Positions 37,027 through 48,415 of a stretch of 64,000 nt of DNA are shown piece by piece. A program made the position numbers and the translations under genes. Below the pieces are notes generated by a model, which searched no databases, was not told the DNA's origin, and worked only from the letters and a program-made list of their open reading frames with translations. Source of the DNA: Vibrio sagamiensis NBRC 104589. Its GTDB lineage: Bacteria > Pseudomonadota > Gammaproteobacteria > Enterobacterales > Vibrionaceae. The stretch lies in the NCBI RefSeq assembly GCF_007990935.1, contig NZ_BJXJ01000004.1, positions 90,880 through 154,879 on the forward strand, given 5' to 3'. How positions within the stretch are numbered: the stretch's first letter is position 1; every line of letters starts with the position of its first letter.

Positions 37027-37056
37027 AAAAGGGGAAGCATGATGCATCCCTTTTTT
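37027..37056 (+). terminator. Terminator after ybiT, likely bidirectional
   Basis: Imperfect stem AAAAGGG / CCCTTTT enclosing GCATGATGC, followed by TTTTTT on the plus strand and TTTTATT on the minus strand. It separates ybiT from the convergent chemoreceptor gene. Confidence 0.8.
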
Positions 37057-37082
37057 AATGGACTAAAAAATGCAATGAATAG

Positions 37083-38966
37083 TCAGTAACTGAATTGAGC
37101 CACAATAGCATCTAATTTTAGGCTGACTTGACTTACTTGTTTAGTACAAGAAACTGAACTTTGTATTTCTCGATGAGTATCATTAGCAAGTGAAGATATT
37201 TGGGTAATATTTCGGTCAATGTCGCTGGAAACGGCAGATTGCTGTTCTGAAGCTGTAGCAATTTGTGCATTAAGATCAAATAAATCTTCGATTTGCTGAT
37301 TAATGTTATCTATCGCACTCACGACTTGTTTGGTTTCTTTTTGCGTAGACTTGGCGTGCAATTGGCTTTCCGACATCAAGCTGACCGTGTGATGAACCTG
37401 CTCATTGAGATTGTTGATGGTTGCTTCAATCTGTCTGGTTGATTTATCCGTTTTCATTGATAGATCTCGTACCTCATCCGCAACTACAGCAAAACCACGA
37501 CCATATTCACCAGCTCGTGCAGCTTCAATAGCAGCGTTAAGAGCAAGTAAATTAGTTTGTTCTGCTATCGTTTGAATGGTTGAGATAACGCTATTTATCT
37601 CTCGACTTTGTTCCTCAAGTTGTTGAATTAGCACTTGTGAATCAATAATTTTGGCAGCGAGGGACTGCATACTATGACTCGCTTGTTGTGTTATCTTCAA
37701 TGCTGAATTAGATGCTTCTTTTATCTGAGATGCATTAGAAGCAGCATATTCGATATTGCGTGTTATTTCGTTGCTTGTTTGAACAAGCTCGTTAATTGCT
37801 GTTATTACTGATTCAGACTCTATTCTCTGTTGCTCAGAGTTTCTAATACTATTCCCGGCAGCATGTTCACTTTCTGTGGAACTTTGTAATAGAACCTCTT
37901 TTACTAAGGCTGCTTCTTTTATTAGGCCATGAATTTTATCAATGAATAAATCAAAAGAATGGCCAAGCTGTGCCAGCTCATCATTACCCTTAGTATTCAT
38001 TCGTAAAGTGAGGTCACCATTACCATTTGCAATCTCTCGCATCATGGTATTAATCGCTTTTATTCGGAATATTATATTACGGGCTATAATCGCTAAAAGT
38101 AACGATATAGTCAGTGCAATCAAGGCACCAAATAGATGAAGTTGATTTTTTACACGGTCTGAAGCGGTCAATATAGCCGTTTCTATTTCAGTCTGGAGTG
38201 AAAGAATCTCTCGCTCTGTTTGATGTACAGTTTGCCGCAGCTTACCTCTCAAGCCTTCCTCTGAGGATACTCCAAGCGATTGATAAGCTTCAAAAATATG
38301 AATAAGATCATCTTGATATTGTTCAATAGAAGGCTGTAATTGCTGAGCGTAGACTTTTATGAACTTAGACAATTCTTTTAACACCGCATCTTTATTTTGT
38401 GGTGTTGGGAGTGCTTGGTAGATAAGGTCATACTCTGTCAATGATGAAAAATCAACCTTTGCTTGTAAATCATTGAGTTGTAATACTTCTTCTTTGAGTT
38501 GTTGGCGAGAATTTGACAGGCGATGAATTAAAGAATGAGATGATGTTGGCGAATCAAGTAATTGTATTTTATCAACCACGTCGGAGAATATAATTCTGTA
38601 TTGGTGCAAAGTCGAGTTGATGATATCAATCTGTCTGTCGAATTGAAGCCCATGTTCATGTAAACGTTCATCAAGTGCAGTTAGTCTGTTTGAGAGAATT
38701 TCAAATGTTTCATCAAAACGAGCTTTATACTTTAAATTATGACGTGAGATAAAGTCTTTTTCATATCGACGTAGATTAAGAAGATCAACTTCAGCAGCAG
38801 TATTCTCAACAGAGGCCACCTCAAGTTCATGTAAATTATCTAAGCTGATTTGTTCAAATACACCATAAAAAAAGATTCCAGTGTATAGTATGATATTGAT
38901 TAAGATGAATTTAGTACGAATTGAAAGTTTATTTAGAACATGACTTGAACCTGGAGAACCTAGCAT
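37083..38966 (-). CDS. Methyl-accepting chemotaxis protein with long helical (HBM-type) sensor
   Basis: A 627-residue chemoreceptor. One helix near residues 20-40 is followed by a helical periplasmic region of about 220 residues, with [13 protein letters not shown] and many Leu/Gln heptads, as in helical bimodular sensors such as Pseudomonas McpS. Then come a second helix (about 278-298), HAMP and a signalling domain with the tip [20 protein letters not shown] and [13 protein letters not shown] receptors often sense organic acids; the ligand here is unknown. The 130-base AT-rich stretch after 38966 contains its promoter region. Confidence 0.9.
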   Translation of the reverse strand: MLGSPGSSHVLNKLSIRTKFILINIILYTGIFFYGVFEQISLDNLHELEVASVENTAAEVDLLNLRRYEKDFISRHNLKYKARFDETFEILSNRLTALDERLHEHGLQFDRQIDIINSTLHQYRIIFSDVVDKIQLLDSPTSSHSLIHRLSNSRQQLKEEVLQLNDLQAKVDFSSLTEYDLIYQALPTPQNKDAVLKELSKFIKVYAQQLQPSIEQYQDDLIHIFEAYQSLGVSSEEGLRGKLRQTVHQTEREILSLQTEIETAILTASDRVKNQLHLFGALIALTISLLLAIIARNIIFRIKAINTMMREIANGNGDLTLRMNTKGNDELAQLGHSFDLFIDKIHGLIKEAALVKEVLLQSSTESEHAAGNSIRNSEQQRIESESVITAINELVQTSNEITRNIEYAASNASQIKEASNSALKITQQASHSMQSLAAKIIDSQVLIQQLEEQSREINSVISTIQTIAEQTNLLALNAAIEAARAGEYGRGFAVVADEVRDLSMKTDKSTRQIEATINNLNEQVHHTVSLMSESQLHAKSTQKETKQVVSAIDNINQQIEDLFDLNAQIATASEQQSAVSSDIDRNITQISSLANDTHREIQSSVSCTKQVSQVSLKLDAIVAQFSY

Positions 38967-39162
38967 AGATACACTCCTAACTAATGACGTTTGCGTTTTA
39001 ATTTTTAAGTAAAAGTTGTAACTCGTGAATTAAATGTTTGAAAGCGATACGTCGCCGCTTTAAATAATTTTATAGTAAATAAACTATTGTCAATTTAGTC
39101 AGTTTTTGCAACCTTGTAAGGAAAAATTCATTAATTATTTCCTAGAATAAATTTCTGCATTT

Positions 39163-40992
39163 CTAAAATTTATGATTCATATGGATGTGTTTTTTGCCCA
39201 ACCAATTTTTTATTGTATCTAACATTGTTTGCTTATTCGCTGGTTTAGCAAGGAAGTCATCCATACCAACATCATGGCATTTTTTCCTATCTTCGAAACT
39301 AACATTTGCAGTCATCGCTAAGATTGGTAGACTTCTACCATGCTCATTGAGTTCTCGAATCGCCTCACAAGCAGAAAAACCGTCCATTTCGGGCATTTGT
39401 AGATCCATGAGTATGAGATCAAAGAGGTTATTTTTGATAGCAGCGATAGCTTCAATACCATTATCAGCTGTAGTTACTTGGAAGCCAGCATTTTCAAGTA
39501 TGGTGCGAGCAACGAGTTGATTGGCGGCGTTATCTTCTACAAGTAAAATATGTGTGTGACTTGTACCCATGTCTCTGCTTGAGGAAAGCTCACTTCCTGC
39601 TTGCATAACCCTCTCTTTCATTTGACAAGGTATAATAACAGTGAACTCACTACCTTTATTTAATTCACTATCGATTGTTATCTTTCCTCCAAGAAGTTCA
39701 ATCAATCGTTTAGAAATCGTTAGACCCATCCCGACACCCGAATAATGTCGAGTAAAAGTTGCATCTTTTTGTTTAAATGGTTCAAAAATGAACTCTTTGT
39801 CAGAAGACTCTAGGCCGATACCAGTATCAGTAACTTGGATACATAGGCCATTTGGGAAGTGATGACTTAAAGTTAACGAAACTTGACCTGTGTGGGTAAA
39901 TTTAATTGCGTTATCGAGTAAGTTTGTAAGAATTTGAGATAACTTACCTTCGTCCGTATGAGCCACTGACAATTGGCCCAATTGGTTATTAAAAGTCAAT
40001 ATTAATTCTTTTTTGCAACATTTTTTAAGCATAGAAAAAGTCTTATTTCCTAGCTCTGCTACATCAAAATCTCTTTTATCAATTACTAGTTTTCCAACAT
40101 CAATTTTAGAAAAGTCTAAAATATCATTAAGTTGTTTCAGTAATAAATGAGCAGCTTCATCAGCCATCTTATTTATTTCTTGACAGTGTGGCGGAAGATG
40201 CTCTTCTTTAATCAGGTCAATAGCACCAATAATGGCATTCATTGGAGTACGAATTTCATGGCTCATAGTTGCGATAAATTGAGATTTTGCAACATTTGCA
40301 GCCTCTGCTTCTCGTTTAGCCTTTTCTAATTGCTGCTCGCGTTTTTTAAGTTCATAAAGATGTATTTCTAATTGTTCAACGCCATACTCTAATCGTTTTA
40401 CTTCATCGACGTTGATTGTACTCTTGTCTCCTTTACGGTAATAAACACTAATCAGCTTTTGGTTGATTCGTGAAAGAGGAGAAAAAATCATCCATTGAGA
40501 AATTAAGTAAATCAAAAAACTGAGTGAGAGTAAGGTCAGGGCGGTAAAAAAACGCATTTGTTCAACATGCATATTTATATCCGCCATCATTCGTTTTTTA
40601 CTCATCGAAATTTGCATGCTACCTATAGGTAAAGCACCGGAATCAATGGAGTTAGAAAAATTTAGAGCCATTGGGTTGGCATCATGAGGTTTGTTTCCCC
40701 ATCTACCTACTTGTTCACCTAAATTGTCAAGAATCGAAACATAACATAAATCAGGATAATGTTTGGCCATTAAAGCCAGCTTTTCATTTAACGTTTGTGA
40801 ACGGTGAGAAACTACATCTGATGAAAGAGCAACACTGAGTGCCTGAAAATTTGCTTTAATTTGTGCATCCATTCGATCAGACAAGTATTGAGTTTCGAAA
40901 TTCCGAACAACTTCACCAACAATGAAACTTAGGCTGACGGTTAATGTCAGGACACTAACTAAATATTTAAACCAAATTGGTAAGTGCTTCAT
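39163..40992 (-). CDS. Hybrid sensor histidine kinase/response regulator
   Basis: A 609-residue membrane kinase. Helices at about 10-28 and 148-168 bracket a periplasmic sensor of about 120 residues. A HAMP-like linker and coiled coil are followed by the HisKA site H245 (MSHEIRTP), the ATPase domain with NAIKF, DTGIG and [10 protein letters not shown], and a C-terminal receiver with phosphoacceptor D530 ([13 protein letters not shown]). No phosphotransfer domain is attached and no regulator gene is adjacent, so the output is unknown. Monocistronic. Confidence 0.9.
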   Translation of the reverse strand: MKHLPIWFKYLVSVLTLTVSLSFIVGEVVRNFETQYLSDRMDAQIKANFQALSVALSSDVVSHRSQTLNEKLALMAKHYPDLCYVSILDNLGEQVGRWGNKPHDANPMALNFSNSIDSGALPIGSMQISMSKKRMMADINMHVEQMRFFTALTLLSLSFLIYLISQWMIFSPLSRINQKLISVYYRKGDKSTINVDEVKRLEYGVEQLEIHLYELKKREQQLEKAKREAEAANVAKSQFIATMSHEIRTPMNAIIGAIDLIKEEHLPPHCQEINKMADEAAHLLLKQLNDILDFSKIDVGKLVIDKRDFDVAELGNKTFSMLKKCCKKELILTFNNQLGQLSVAHTDEGKLSQILTNLLDNAIKFTHTGQVSLTLSHHFPNGLCIQVTDTGIGLESSDKEFIFEPFKQKDATFTRHYSGVGMGLTISKRLIELLGGKITIDSELNKGSEFTVIIPCQMKERVMQAGSELSSSRDMGTSHTHILLVEDNAANQLVARTILENAGFQVTTADNGIEAIAAIKNNLFDLILMDLQMPEMDGFSACEAIRELNEHGRSLPILAMTANVSFEDRKKCHDVGMDDFLAKPANKQTMLDTIKNWLGKKHIHMNHKF

Positions 40993-41278
40993 GAATTATC
41001 TCCCAGCAAGATTAGCTATTCTTAATTTGAGCATCAAATTTAAATGCAAAAAAGCTAATAAGCTTTCAAAGTGTGAGTTATTTGTTTTTTCATTCATTAT
41101 ATGAAGAGCTTTGCAGGAAACTTGCCATATCATGCATTTATGCACTAGAGAGTAAGCATGAAAATCAACATGCAAATTGCAAATATGAGTTCGGTGTAAT
41201 TTTCTAACATGGCAAATGAATATTACTACTTCTATCACTTTTTCAATGTTAAGATTTGAGAAAAAGTAAGGATGACTC
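40993..41278. other. Intergenic region between the kinase gene and cobB
   Basis: About 285 AT-rich bases between divergent genes. No RNA gene or repeat recognised; promoters for both genes are expected here. Confidence 0.35.
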
Positions 41279-41995
41279 ATGAACTTCCCATATAGGAATA
41301 TTGTAATACTGACAGGGGCCGGTATATCAGCAGAATCAGGCATTCAGACATTTCGAGCACAGGACGGATTGTGGGAAAATCATCATATCGAAGATATTGC
41401 TACTCCTGAAGGATTCGAACGTAACCCTAGGATGGTTCAACGTTTTTATGATCAGCGGCGTGCTAAACTTCTCGATGATTCAATTGAACCAAATCCAGCG
41501 CATTTATACCTTGGCCAATTAGAATCAAAATTAGATGGAAAGGTGACTATCATCACTCAGAATATAGACGACTTGCACGAGCGAGGGGGTAGTCACAATA
41601 TTATCCATATGCATGGTGAATTGCTCAAAGCGCGTTGCTGCGAATCAGGTCAAGTTTTTGAGTGTAAAAAGGATTTAGAATCGGAACAACGCTGTCATTG
41701 CTGTCAAATTCCTTCACAACTTAGACCTCACATTGTTTGGTTTGGTGAGATGCCTTTACAGATGGGAGAAATCTATAGCTTGCTTGAAGATGCAGACCTC
41801 TTTGTCTCTATCGGTACATCAGGGCTTGTTTACCCAGCGGCGGGGTTTGTTCATGATGCCAAAATGCATGGTGCTCATACCATAGAAATCAATTTGGAAC
41901 CTAGTGCCGTTGAAAGTGAGTTTGAGGAAAAACGCTACGGCAAAGCAAGTATCGAAGTCCCCAAACTGGTTAAAGAGTTGCTAGGGCAAGCTTAA
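41279..41995 (+). CDS. cobB: NAD-dependent protein deacylase CobB (sirtuin)
   Basis: A 238-residue SIR2-family enzyme removing acetyl and succinyl groups from lysines with NAD+. It shows [14 protein letters not shown] (13-26), the class III pocket residues Y57 and R60 in FYDQRR that favour succinyl-lysine, TQNIDDLH (about 93-100) with catalytic H112 in HMHGE, and zinc cysteines around 120-142. AAGGA precedes the ATG. It converges on the pot genes. Confidence 0.94.
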   Translation: MNFPYRNIVILTGAGISAESGIQTFRAQDGLWENHHIEDIATPEGFERNPRMVQRFYDQRRAKLLDDSIEPNPAHLYLGQLESKLDGKVTIITQNIDDLHERGGSHNIIHMHGELLKARCCESGQVFECKKDLESEQRCHCCQIPSQLRPHIVWFGEMPLQMGEIYSLLEDADLFVSIGTSGLVYPAAGFVHDAKMHGAHTIEINLEPSAVESEFEEKRYGKASIEVPKLVKELLGQA

Positions 41996-42012
41996 CCATA
42001 AAAGCACCGATG

Positions 42013-42042
42013 AAAAGGCATTGAAGTTCAATGCCTTTTAGA
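42013..42042 (+). terminator. Terminator between cobB and potD, likely bidirectional
   Basis: Stem AAAAGGCATTG / CAATGCCTTTT with loop AAGTT, lying between the convergent cobB and potD ends. The A and T runs belong to the stem arms, so it can serve either strand. Confidence 0.83.
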
Positions 42043-42091
42043 ATTTAACGACTCAGCGCCATAAAAACATTAATCAACTATTTATGGATGA

Positions 42092-43129
42092 TTAGTTATT
42101 AACTTTCAGCTTTTGGAAATACTCATCATAGAGAACACTTGCCTCACCAACTTCGTCTTGCCATGTACCAGTGTCCATGACCTTTTGAGGAGGGAAAATG
42201 CGCTCGTCGTTAGCAAACTCTTTTGGCAATAGTTTTAGTGCACTTTTAACAGGAGTTGGATATCCGATTTCAAGTGCAATTTTAGCAGCATTTTCTGGTC
42301 GTAATAAAAAATCGATCATTTTGTGCGCAGCTTCAGTATTTTTAGCGCCAGCTGGAATGGCTAGGCTATCCATCCAAAAAATGGCCCCTTTTTCTGGCCA
42401 AACGATATCAATATTAGCGCCTTCTTGGCGAGCCATATAAGCTGAGCCGTTCCAAAGCATACCAAGGGAGACTTCTCCCGCTAAATATGGATTCGCAGGA
42501 AAGTCAGAGTTAAATACTAATACGTTAGGCATCAGCTTCTTTAGCTCTTCATAAGCGGCTTTAATTTCATCTGGATTAGTAGTATTTGGTGAGTAGCCTA
42601 GTTTTGTTAAGGCCATATGGAACACTTCACGTGAGTCATCCATTAGCATCAGCTGACCTTCCCATTTACTATCCCAAAAATCATCCCATTTTGAAACGGA
42701 AGACTTATCTAGCATGTCTGAATTAATACCAATACCAGTTGCCCCCCAGATATAAGGGATAGAGTAATTATTGTTTGGATCAAAAGGCTTATTCAAATAA
42801 TTCGGATCTAATTCTGCAAAATGGGGAAGCTTCGCTCTGTCAATTTTTTGTAGCATACCTTCCTTACGCATTTTAGATACAAAGTAGGTAGACGGTACTA
42901 CCAAATCATAACCTGTTCCCTGTGTTTTCAACTTTGCGTACATACTTTCATTCGATTCATATGTCGAGTAGATGACTTTGATCCCAGTTTCCTTCGTAAA
43001 ATCCTCAAGAACTTCGTTCGGAATGTATTCAGACCAATTGTAGAAATACAGTTCTTGATCGGCAGCCATTGCAGGGGGCGCTATAAACGTCGCTGCACAA
43101 AGTACGCTTGCGTAGAATTTACTTTTCAT
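42092..43129 (-). CDS. potD: Spermidine/putrescine-binding periplasmic protein PotD (copy 1)
   Basis: A 345-residue solute-binding protein with a signal peptide ending at APPAMA. Mature-protein motifs YNWSEYIPNEVLEDFTKETG, STYESNESMYAKLK and LVVPSTYFV are characteristic of PotD/PotF. It binds polyamines in the periplasm for the PotABC importer. I use ATG 43129, preceded by GGAAAGA, instead of an upstream frame extension. It follows a second potD-type gene by about 220 bases and lies last in the pot cluster. Confidence 0.92.
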   Translation of the reverse strand: MKSKFYASVLCAATFIAPPAMAADQELYFYNWSEYIPNEVLEDFTKETGIKVIYSTYESNESMYAKLKTQGTGYDLVVPSTYFVSKMRKEGMLQKIDRAKLPHFAELDPNYLNKPFDPNNNYSIPYIWGATGIGINSDMLDKSSVSKWDDFWDSKWEGQLMLMDDSREVFHMALTKLGYSPNTTNPDEIKAAYEELKKLMPNVLVFNSDFPANPYLAGEVSLGMLWNGSAYMARQEGANIDIVWPEKGAIFWMDSLAIPAGAKNTEAAHKMIDFLLRPENAAKIALEIGYPTPVKSALKLLPKEFANDERIFPPQKVMDTGTWQDEVGEASVLYDEYFQKLKVNN

Positions 43130-43350
43130 TTTCTTTCCGTTTTTTTGACAAATACACGTCAATATTAGTTGCCAATAAAGACATGTTCCAAATTGCAGTT
43201 AGCATTGTCCCTTCAACCTAGTTTGGCTTTTTGATTAAGCCATTGTATAGGCAGGTAACAATAACAGTAAAATTATATCAGCCAATCAAAAAATAGGCAG
43301 TATAATAAAATCTATTTTGTATCTAGTGATGACGATTATGTTAAGCCAAG

Positions 43351-44382
43351 TTATTGGCCGGCCTTTAACCTTAGAAAGTATTCTTCATATTTCTCAGTCA
43401 TATCACCAACGGAGTCTTGCCATTCTACTCGGTCTAAATCTTCCTGTGATGGAAACAGTGGAGCTATACCTTCAAACTTTTTATTCGATAATTTTACAGC
43501 TGTTAAGTATCCAGAATCATGGGATATTTGCATTGCGATATCTGGGCGAAGTAAAAAGTCAATCATCTTATGTGCAGCATCAACATTTTTTGCGCCAGAA
43601 GTAATTACAAAGTTATCGACCCAACCAATACCACCTTCCTTAGGAAAGATAAGCTTTAAGTTAATCTCTTGGTTCTGTGCAGCAGCGGCACTACCATTCC
43701 AAAGCATACCTACACCAACTTCGCCAGACATGTAAGGGGCACCCGGATTGTCTGAGTTGAAGACTAAAACATTAGGCATGAGTTTTTGTAGTTCTTTGTA
43801 TGCTTCATCAATTTCTTTAGGGTTGGTTGAATTACCAGAATAACCGAGTTTACGCAATGCAATATGGAACACTTCACGAGTGTCGTCCATCAGCATAACT
43901 TGTCCTTCAAGTTCGGGCTTCCATAAATCTGCCCAACTTTGAAAGCTATTAGGGTCATACATTTCAGTATTAACAGCTAAACCAGTAATAGCTACAACGT
44001 GTGGAATAGAGTAGTCATTGTTTGGGTCATAGGATTTATTAAGGTAATTCTTATCCAAGTTAACAAAGTTTTTCAACTTGGATTTATCGATCTTTTGTAG
44101 CATACCTTCATCACGCATTTTGGCAACAAAGTATGAGGACGGAACCACTAAGTCGTAACCTTTATTATGCGTTTTGACTTTTGCATATAGAGTTTCATTA
44201 GATTCATAAGTTGAATAGATAACTTTGATACCAGTTTCTTTTGTAAATTGTTCTAGGATATTACTGTTAACATAGGGCCCCCAGTTCATGAATATCAATT
44301 CATTATCATTTGCTGTAGCTGTTCCAGAAAACCATGAAAGTGCAAGTGTACCGCTAGCAATTAAAGTAGCCCAATTTTTCAT
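43351..44382 (-). CDS. potD: Spermidine/putrescine-binding periplasmic protein PotD (copy 2)
   Basis: A 343-residue paralogue of the neighbouring PotD with signal peptide ending near GTATA and the same motifs (NWGPYVNSNILEQFTKETG, STYESNETLYAK). Trp and Asp residues of the polyamine pocket appear retained (WADLW, MLMDDTREV). It lies about 90 bases after potC in the same direction. Two binding proteins for one permease may widen the substrate range or one may feed a signalling pathway; V. cholerae also has two adjacent potD genes here. Confidence 0.9.
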   Translation of the reverse strand: MKNWATLIASGTLALSWFSGTATANDNELIFMNWGPYVNSNILEQFTKETGIKVIYSTYESNETLYAKVKTHNKGYDLVVPSSYFVAKMRDEGMLQKIDKSKLKNFVNLDKNYLNKSYDPNNDYSIPHVVAITGLAVNTEMYDPNSFQSWADLWKPELEGQVMLMDDTREVFHIALRKLGYSGNSTNPKEIDEAYKELQKLMPNVLVFNSDNPGAPYMSGEVGVGMLWNGSAAAAQNQEINLKLIFPKEGGIGWVDNFVITSGAKNVDAAHKMIDFLLRPDIAMQISHDSGYLTAVKLSNKKFEGIAPLFPSQEDLDRVEWQDSVGDMTEKYEEYFLRLKAGQ

Positions 44383-44471
44383 TTGACGAAGCTCCGAACT
44401 AATTATGGGCCAATATAAATTGGCCGAAGGTCATAAGTATCTGATTCTAATTTATTAAAATAAAAAATCCA

Positions 44472-45242
44472 CTACTTAACTTTTTCTCTAGCGAGTAACT
44501 GTGAAAAGATGACAAGGATTAAAGACACAACTAACATCACCGTTGCTAGAGCATTTACTTCCGGAGAAATTCCTACTTTTACCATTGAATAAATTTTCAA
44601 TGGCAGGATCTCATATGTTGGTCCAGTAACAAAAGAACTTATAATCACGTCATCTAATGACAAGGTAAAGCTGAGTAACCATCCAGCAGCTACGGCAGGT
44701 TTTGCTAATGGAAGGATGATTTGCTTTAATATCACCCATTCACTAGCGCCCAAGTCCTTTGCTGCCTCTAACATCTTCACATCAAATCCATTGAGTCGGC
44801 TGTATACAGTAATAACGACGAATGGGAGGCAGAAAGTAATATGCGCAATCAATAGAGTAAAGAAACCAAGCTGAGCACCTAACACTAAAAATAGTGCTAG
44901 TAATGAGATGGCCATAACGATATCAGGGGACATCATCACAACAAATAACATGCCATTGACCGCACTTTTACCTTTAAAATTATAACGGAACAAAGCAACG
45001 GCGGTTAGGCTACCGATGATAGTTGCAGCCGTTGCCGAGAAAACAGCAACATTCAGCGAGTGCCAGGCTGCTTGCATTAGACTATCATTATGTACAAGAG
45101 TCTCATACCACTTGGTGGTAAAGCCTCCCCATTTCATGCCAAATTTGTTGGAATTAAAGGAATTAACAATTAAAACAACAATAGGTAGGTATAGAAAAGC
45201 ATACACTAGTGCCATAAAGCTAAATCTAAACGTACGTCCCAT
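44472..45242 (-). CDS. potC: Polyamine ABC transporter permease PotC
   Basis: A 256-residue inner-membrane permease with six helices and the EAA loop that contacts the ATPase ([21 protein letters not shown]). It pairs with PotB. Its ATG overlaps the potB stop by one base (TAATG). Confidence 0.93.
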   Translation of the reverse strand: MGRTFRFSFMALVYAFLYLPIVVLIVNSFNSNKFGMKWGGFTTKWYETLVHNDSLMQAAWHSLNVAVFSATAATIIGSLTAVALFRYNFKGKSAVNGMLFVVMMSPDIVMAISLLALFLVLGAQLGFFTLLIAHITFCLPFVVITVYSRLNGFDVKMLEAAKDLGASEWVILKQIILPLAKPAVAAGWLLSFTLSLDDVIISSFVTGPTYEILPLKIYSMVKVGISPEVNALATVMLVVSLILVIFSQLLAREKVK

Positions 45243-46102
45243 TAGTCCAGCTCCACTTTCTTATTCAATAGTTTTCCAGCACGATAGTAAGCGTATAACA
45301 TGACTGCCATCGCAAAGGTTAAGGCAATACTGGTAGCAGCACCAAAAGGCCAGTCACGTGCATTGAGCACTTGGCTTTTAATGACATTGCCTATCAGTAA
45401 GTTCTTAGCACCACCGAGAAGATCTGATATGTAGAACATACCTAGTGCTGGAAGCAAAACCAATAAGCAACCTCCAATAATACCTGGCATAGTGAGTGGC
45501 AGAATGACTTTAAGTATCGTTTGGAGTTTGCTTGCACCTAAATCTTTTGCCGCTTCTATGTAAGTATGATCTAATTTCTCGATTGCCGAATAAAGTGGCA
45601 AAATCATAAAGGGGAGTAGAATATAGACAAGGCCAATCATCACTGCTGTTTCCGTGTACATCAAACGTAACGGCTTATCAATAATCTCTATAGCCATTAG
45701 AAATTTGTTCAACACGCCTTGAGTTCCTAAAACTATTTTCAAACCATAAGTACGGATTAAGGAGTTTGTCCAAAAAGGTACAATCACCAAAAATAGCATA
45801 AATGGACGCCATTTTTCTGGCATCTTGGCGACAAAGTAGGCAAATGGATAACCAATGATCAAACAACATACTGTCGCGATGATCGCCATATAGAAAGAGT
45901 GCATCAACACTTTTGCATATAATGGGTCTAGAAGGCGAAGGTAATTGCTTGAAGTAAAAGTTAAATCAATCAGGTTTGCTTCATCACGAGTTAAAAAGCT
46001 CGTAGCTATAATCATTACGTTGGGAACGAGAACAAATAACGTTAACCAGCCTACAATTAGAGCGATGATCGCATTTTGAAGATTAAGCTTCTTGCATATC
46101 AT
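45242..46102 (-). CDS. potB: Polyamine ABC transporter permease PotB
   Basis: A 286-residue six-helix permease with EAA loop [20 protein letters not shown]. Overlaps potA by 20 bases and potC by one, so translation of the transporter core is coupled. Confidence 0.93.
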   Translation of the reverse strand: MICKKLNLQNAIIALIVGWLTLFVLVPNVMIIATSFLTRDEANLIDLTFTSSNYLRLLDPLYAKVLMHSFYMAIIATVCCLIIGYPFAYFVAKMPEKWRPFMLFLVIVPFWTNSLIRTYGLKIVLGTQGVLNKFLMAIEIIDKPLRLMYTETAVMIGLVYILLPFMILPLYSAIEKLDHTYIEAAKDLGASKLQTILKVILPLTMPGIIGGCLLVLLPALGMFYISDLLGGAKNLLIGNVIKSQVLNARDWPFGAATSIALTFAMAVMLYAYYRAGKLLNKKVELD

Positions 46103-47198
46103 TTAATACCACCTCCCAGCTCTCAACCCAAGTAATAGCAACTTTTTGGCCGAGCGAATGGTCGACATCAGGATCATCTTCGTTGAAAAACTCACTAACC
46201 ATAACTCGCATGCCTGAATCTAATTCAATCACAGAGTCTAGCGTCATACCTTTGTAGGTTCGTTCAGTAACGTGTCCGACAATGCCTTTTTCTTCAGATT
46301 CTTTAATTTCTTCAATTCGTAAATCTTCCGGGCGAAGTAGTACTTGTAATTTATCTCCAACTTGCGCTGGTTTGTTATAGTAGACGACAGACTCAACGCC
46401 TTCAATTTCTGCTTGAATACGGTTTTCATCAATCCTTTCAATCATTCTGGCGTTAAATACATTAATTTCACCAATAAATCGAGCGACGAATAGGTTCTTT
46501 GGTTCTTCATAAATTTCCCGAGGAGAGCCATCTTGCTCAATAACACCATCACGCATAACAATGATACGGTCGGACATTGATAGCGCTTCTTCTTGGTCAT
46601 GTGTGACAAAGATAAATGTAATCCCTAACTGGCGTTGTAACTGTTTAAGCTCAATTTGCATTTGTTTACGCAATTTATAATCGAGAGCCGAAAGAGATTC
46701 ATCAAGTAATAATACTTTGGGCTTATTGACTACAGCTCGTGCAATAGCAATACGTTGCTGTTGACCGCCTGACAGTTGATGGGGCTTACGTTGAGCCATT
46801 TTCTCAAGCCGAACCATACGAAGAGCTTCCATGACTCTCGGCTCAATTTCTGATGTAGGTATCTTTTGCATACGTAAACCAAAAGCCACATTATCAAAAA
46901 CAGTCATATGCGGAAATAATGCATAACTCTGAAATACAGTATTTACATGCCTCTGCTCAGCAGGAACCTGAGTTACATCGTGATCACCAATTATGATTTG
47001 GCCAAGGTCTGTGGTTTCAAAGCCAGCGATCATACGTAACACGGTCGTCTTACCACACCCTGATGGACCAAGAATGGTTAGAAACTCACCATGATTCACA
47101 TCGAGATTTAAATTACCGATGATCTCTTTGCCATCGAAACTCTTATTCACACCAGATAAACGAACTACTGGCTTTCCTGCTTGCTGTTTAGCGTTCAA
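46083..47198 (-). CDS. potA: Polyamine ABC transporter ATPase PotA
   Basis: A 371-residue ATPase with Walker [10 protein letters not shown] (about 44-52), signature [14 protein letters not shown], Walker [12 protein letters not shown] and a C-terminal TOBE domain ([10 protein letters not shown]). It energises spermidine/putrescine import through PotBC. The start appears to be TTG 47198 with GGGAG about 11 bases upstream. First gene of the pot cluster. Confidence 0.94.
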   Translation of the reverse strand: MNAKQQAGKPVVRLSGVNKSFDGKEIIGNLNLDVNHGEFLTILGPSGCGKTTVLRMIAGFETTDLGQIIIGDHDVTQVPAEQRHVNTVFQSYALFPHMTVFDNVAFGLRMQKIPTSEIEPRVMEALRMVRLEKMAQRKPHQLSGGQQQRIAIARAVVNKPKVLLLDESLSALDYKLRKQMQIELKQLQRQLGITFIFVTHDQEEALSMSDRIIVMRDGVIEQDGSPREIYEEPKNLFVARFIGEINVFNARMIERIDENRIQAEIEGVESVVYYNKPAQVGDKLQVLLRPEDLRIEEIKESEEKGIVGHVTERTYKGMTLDSVIELDSGMRVMVSEFFNEDDPDVDHSLGQKVAITWVESWEVVLNDMQEA

Positions 47199-47593
47199 CG
47201 TCTGTATTTCTCCCAGATTTTATTGGGTTTGCACCAAATGAAATGACAATTGTCAGTCAGTTTGAGGCGCGAATCATAATCACCAAAATGGTGAATTCAA
47301 AGCATTTTCTTATCTTGAAACAGAAAAATTTTTGCAGCATCAACTAAAGTTTTCTTCCCGTGCTTTTTTCTAACGTATTTACAGTTCCAGAAGTACGATT
47401 AGAATTTAGTTGGATATTATAAATTTTTCAATTACATAGAATCAGCAATGATTAATTATTAACCACAGAATGGATATTGCAAGTCGTATATCAATTAACG
47501 TTTTTAGACATAACAAAGATTTGATTTATAATGACGCCCTTATGATTTCACAAAATGATTCGCATCACTGAGCAAGCTAACCCTGGATTAATT
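47199..47593. other. Intergenic region between potA and the envelope gene cluster
   Basis: About 395 bases between divergent units. It contains a small palindrome GACAATTGTC at about 47244-47253, some 50 bases upstream of potA, a possible operator. The rest is AT-rich. No gene or RNA seen. Confidence 0.4.
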
Positions 47594-48415
47594 ATGAATA
47601 ACAATTTTGAGAAAGATGTTAACATTGGAGGAAGTGTTGAACGAGCGCTTTCAGGTAATTATGAATTAAAAATCGGGAAGGTTCTTAATGAAGCTTTTCA
47701 GCTGACAACAAAACAGTTTTGGTCTTTTACTCCAGCGGTGGTTATTTTACTCGCGGTTCAGATCGGTATATTCTTCATTGCTCTAAAACTTCAGGTCGGA
47801 GACTTGTCAGCACTTTTCGACTCTACAAAGAGTATAGACCTCCTTAATGGCAATTTTGTCCAGGCTTTCTATATCGCAAGTTTTAGTTATGAAGTAATTG
47901 GTGCTCCAATTTCTGCAGGTATTAGCCTTATGGCAATGAGTCACGCTGTAGGATTTAACACAAAAACGCAGCATTTAGGTAAAGGTTTGCAATTTACAAC
48001 TCCTGTGATCATTGCGACTATATTTAGCATAGTGATGCAGTCTATCGCTAGTATGGTATTCCCTTTATTGTCATTATATCTTTCGATCACGCTTAGCCAG
48101 TTTATTCTCTTAATATGCGATAAGCGTATCCCACCGATGCGTGCTTTGTGGCTATCATTTTTAGCAGTAAATAAAAAGATATTTGTGTTTACAGGTATTT
48201 ATCTTGTTGTTTTCTTGATGTTTATTATTGCAGCAATATTTTCAGGAATAGGGTTAATTTTCGTTTTACCTTTCTTTTATCATTTAAAGGGTATCCTTTA
48301 TCGAGAAATGTTTGGGATCCAGGTCAAAATTATCGCAGCCGAAAATAACCATAATGGTGGTAAAGATGATAATGACATAGATAAAGACGACAAACCTCAG
48401 GTTTTTGATGCATAA
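47594..48415 (+). CDS. Multi-pass inner membrane protein, function unknown
   Basis: About 273 residues from ATG 47594. A short soluble N-terminal segment (NISGS-like GGSVERALSGNYELKIGKVL) is followed by five or six hydrophobic helices and a highly charged Asp/Lys/Asn tail (DDNDIDKDDK). It resembles an uncharacterised family seen at this place in Vibrio genomes. Its end overlaps the start of the glucosaminidase gene by 8 bases, so the two are probably coupled. Confidence 0.78.
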   Translation: MNNNFEKDVNIGGSVERALSGNYELKIGKVLNEAFQLTTKQFWSFTPAVVILLAVQIGIFFIALKLQVGDLSALFDSTKSIDLLNGNFVQAFYIASFSYEVIGAPISAGISLMAMSHAVGFNTKTQHLGKGLQFTTPVIIATIFSIVMQSIASMVFPLLSLYLSITLSQFILLICDKRIPPMRALWLSFLAVNKKIFVFTGIYLVVFLMFIIAAIFSGIGLIFVLPFFYHLKGILYREMFGIQVKIIAAENNHNGGKDDNDIDKDDKPQVFDA

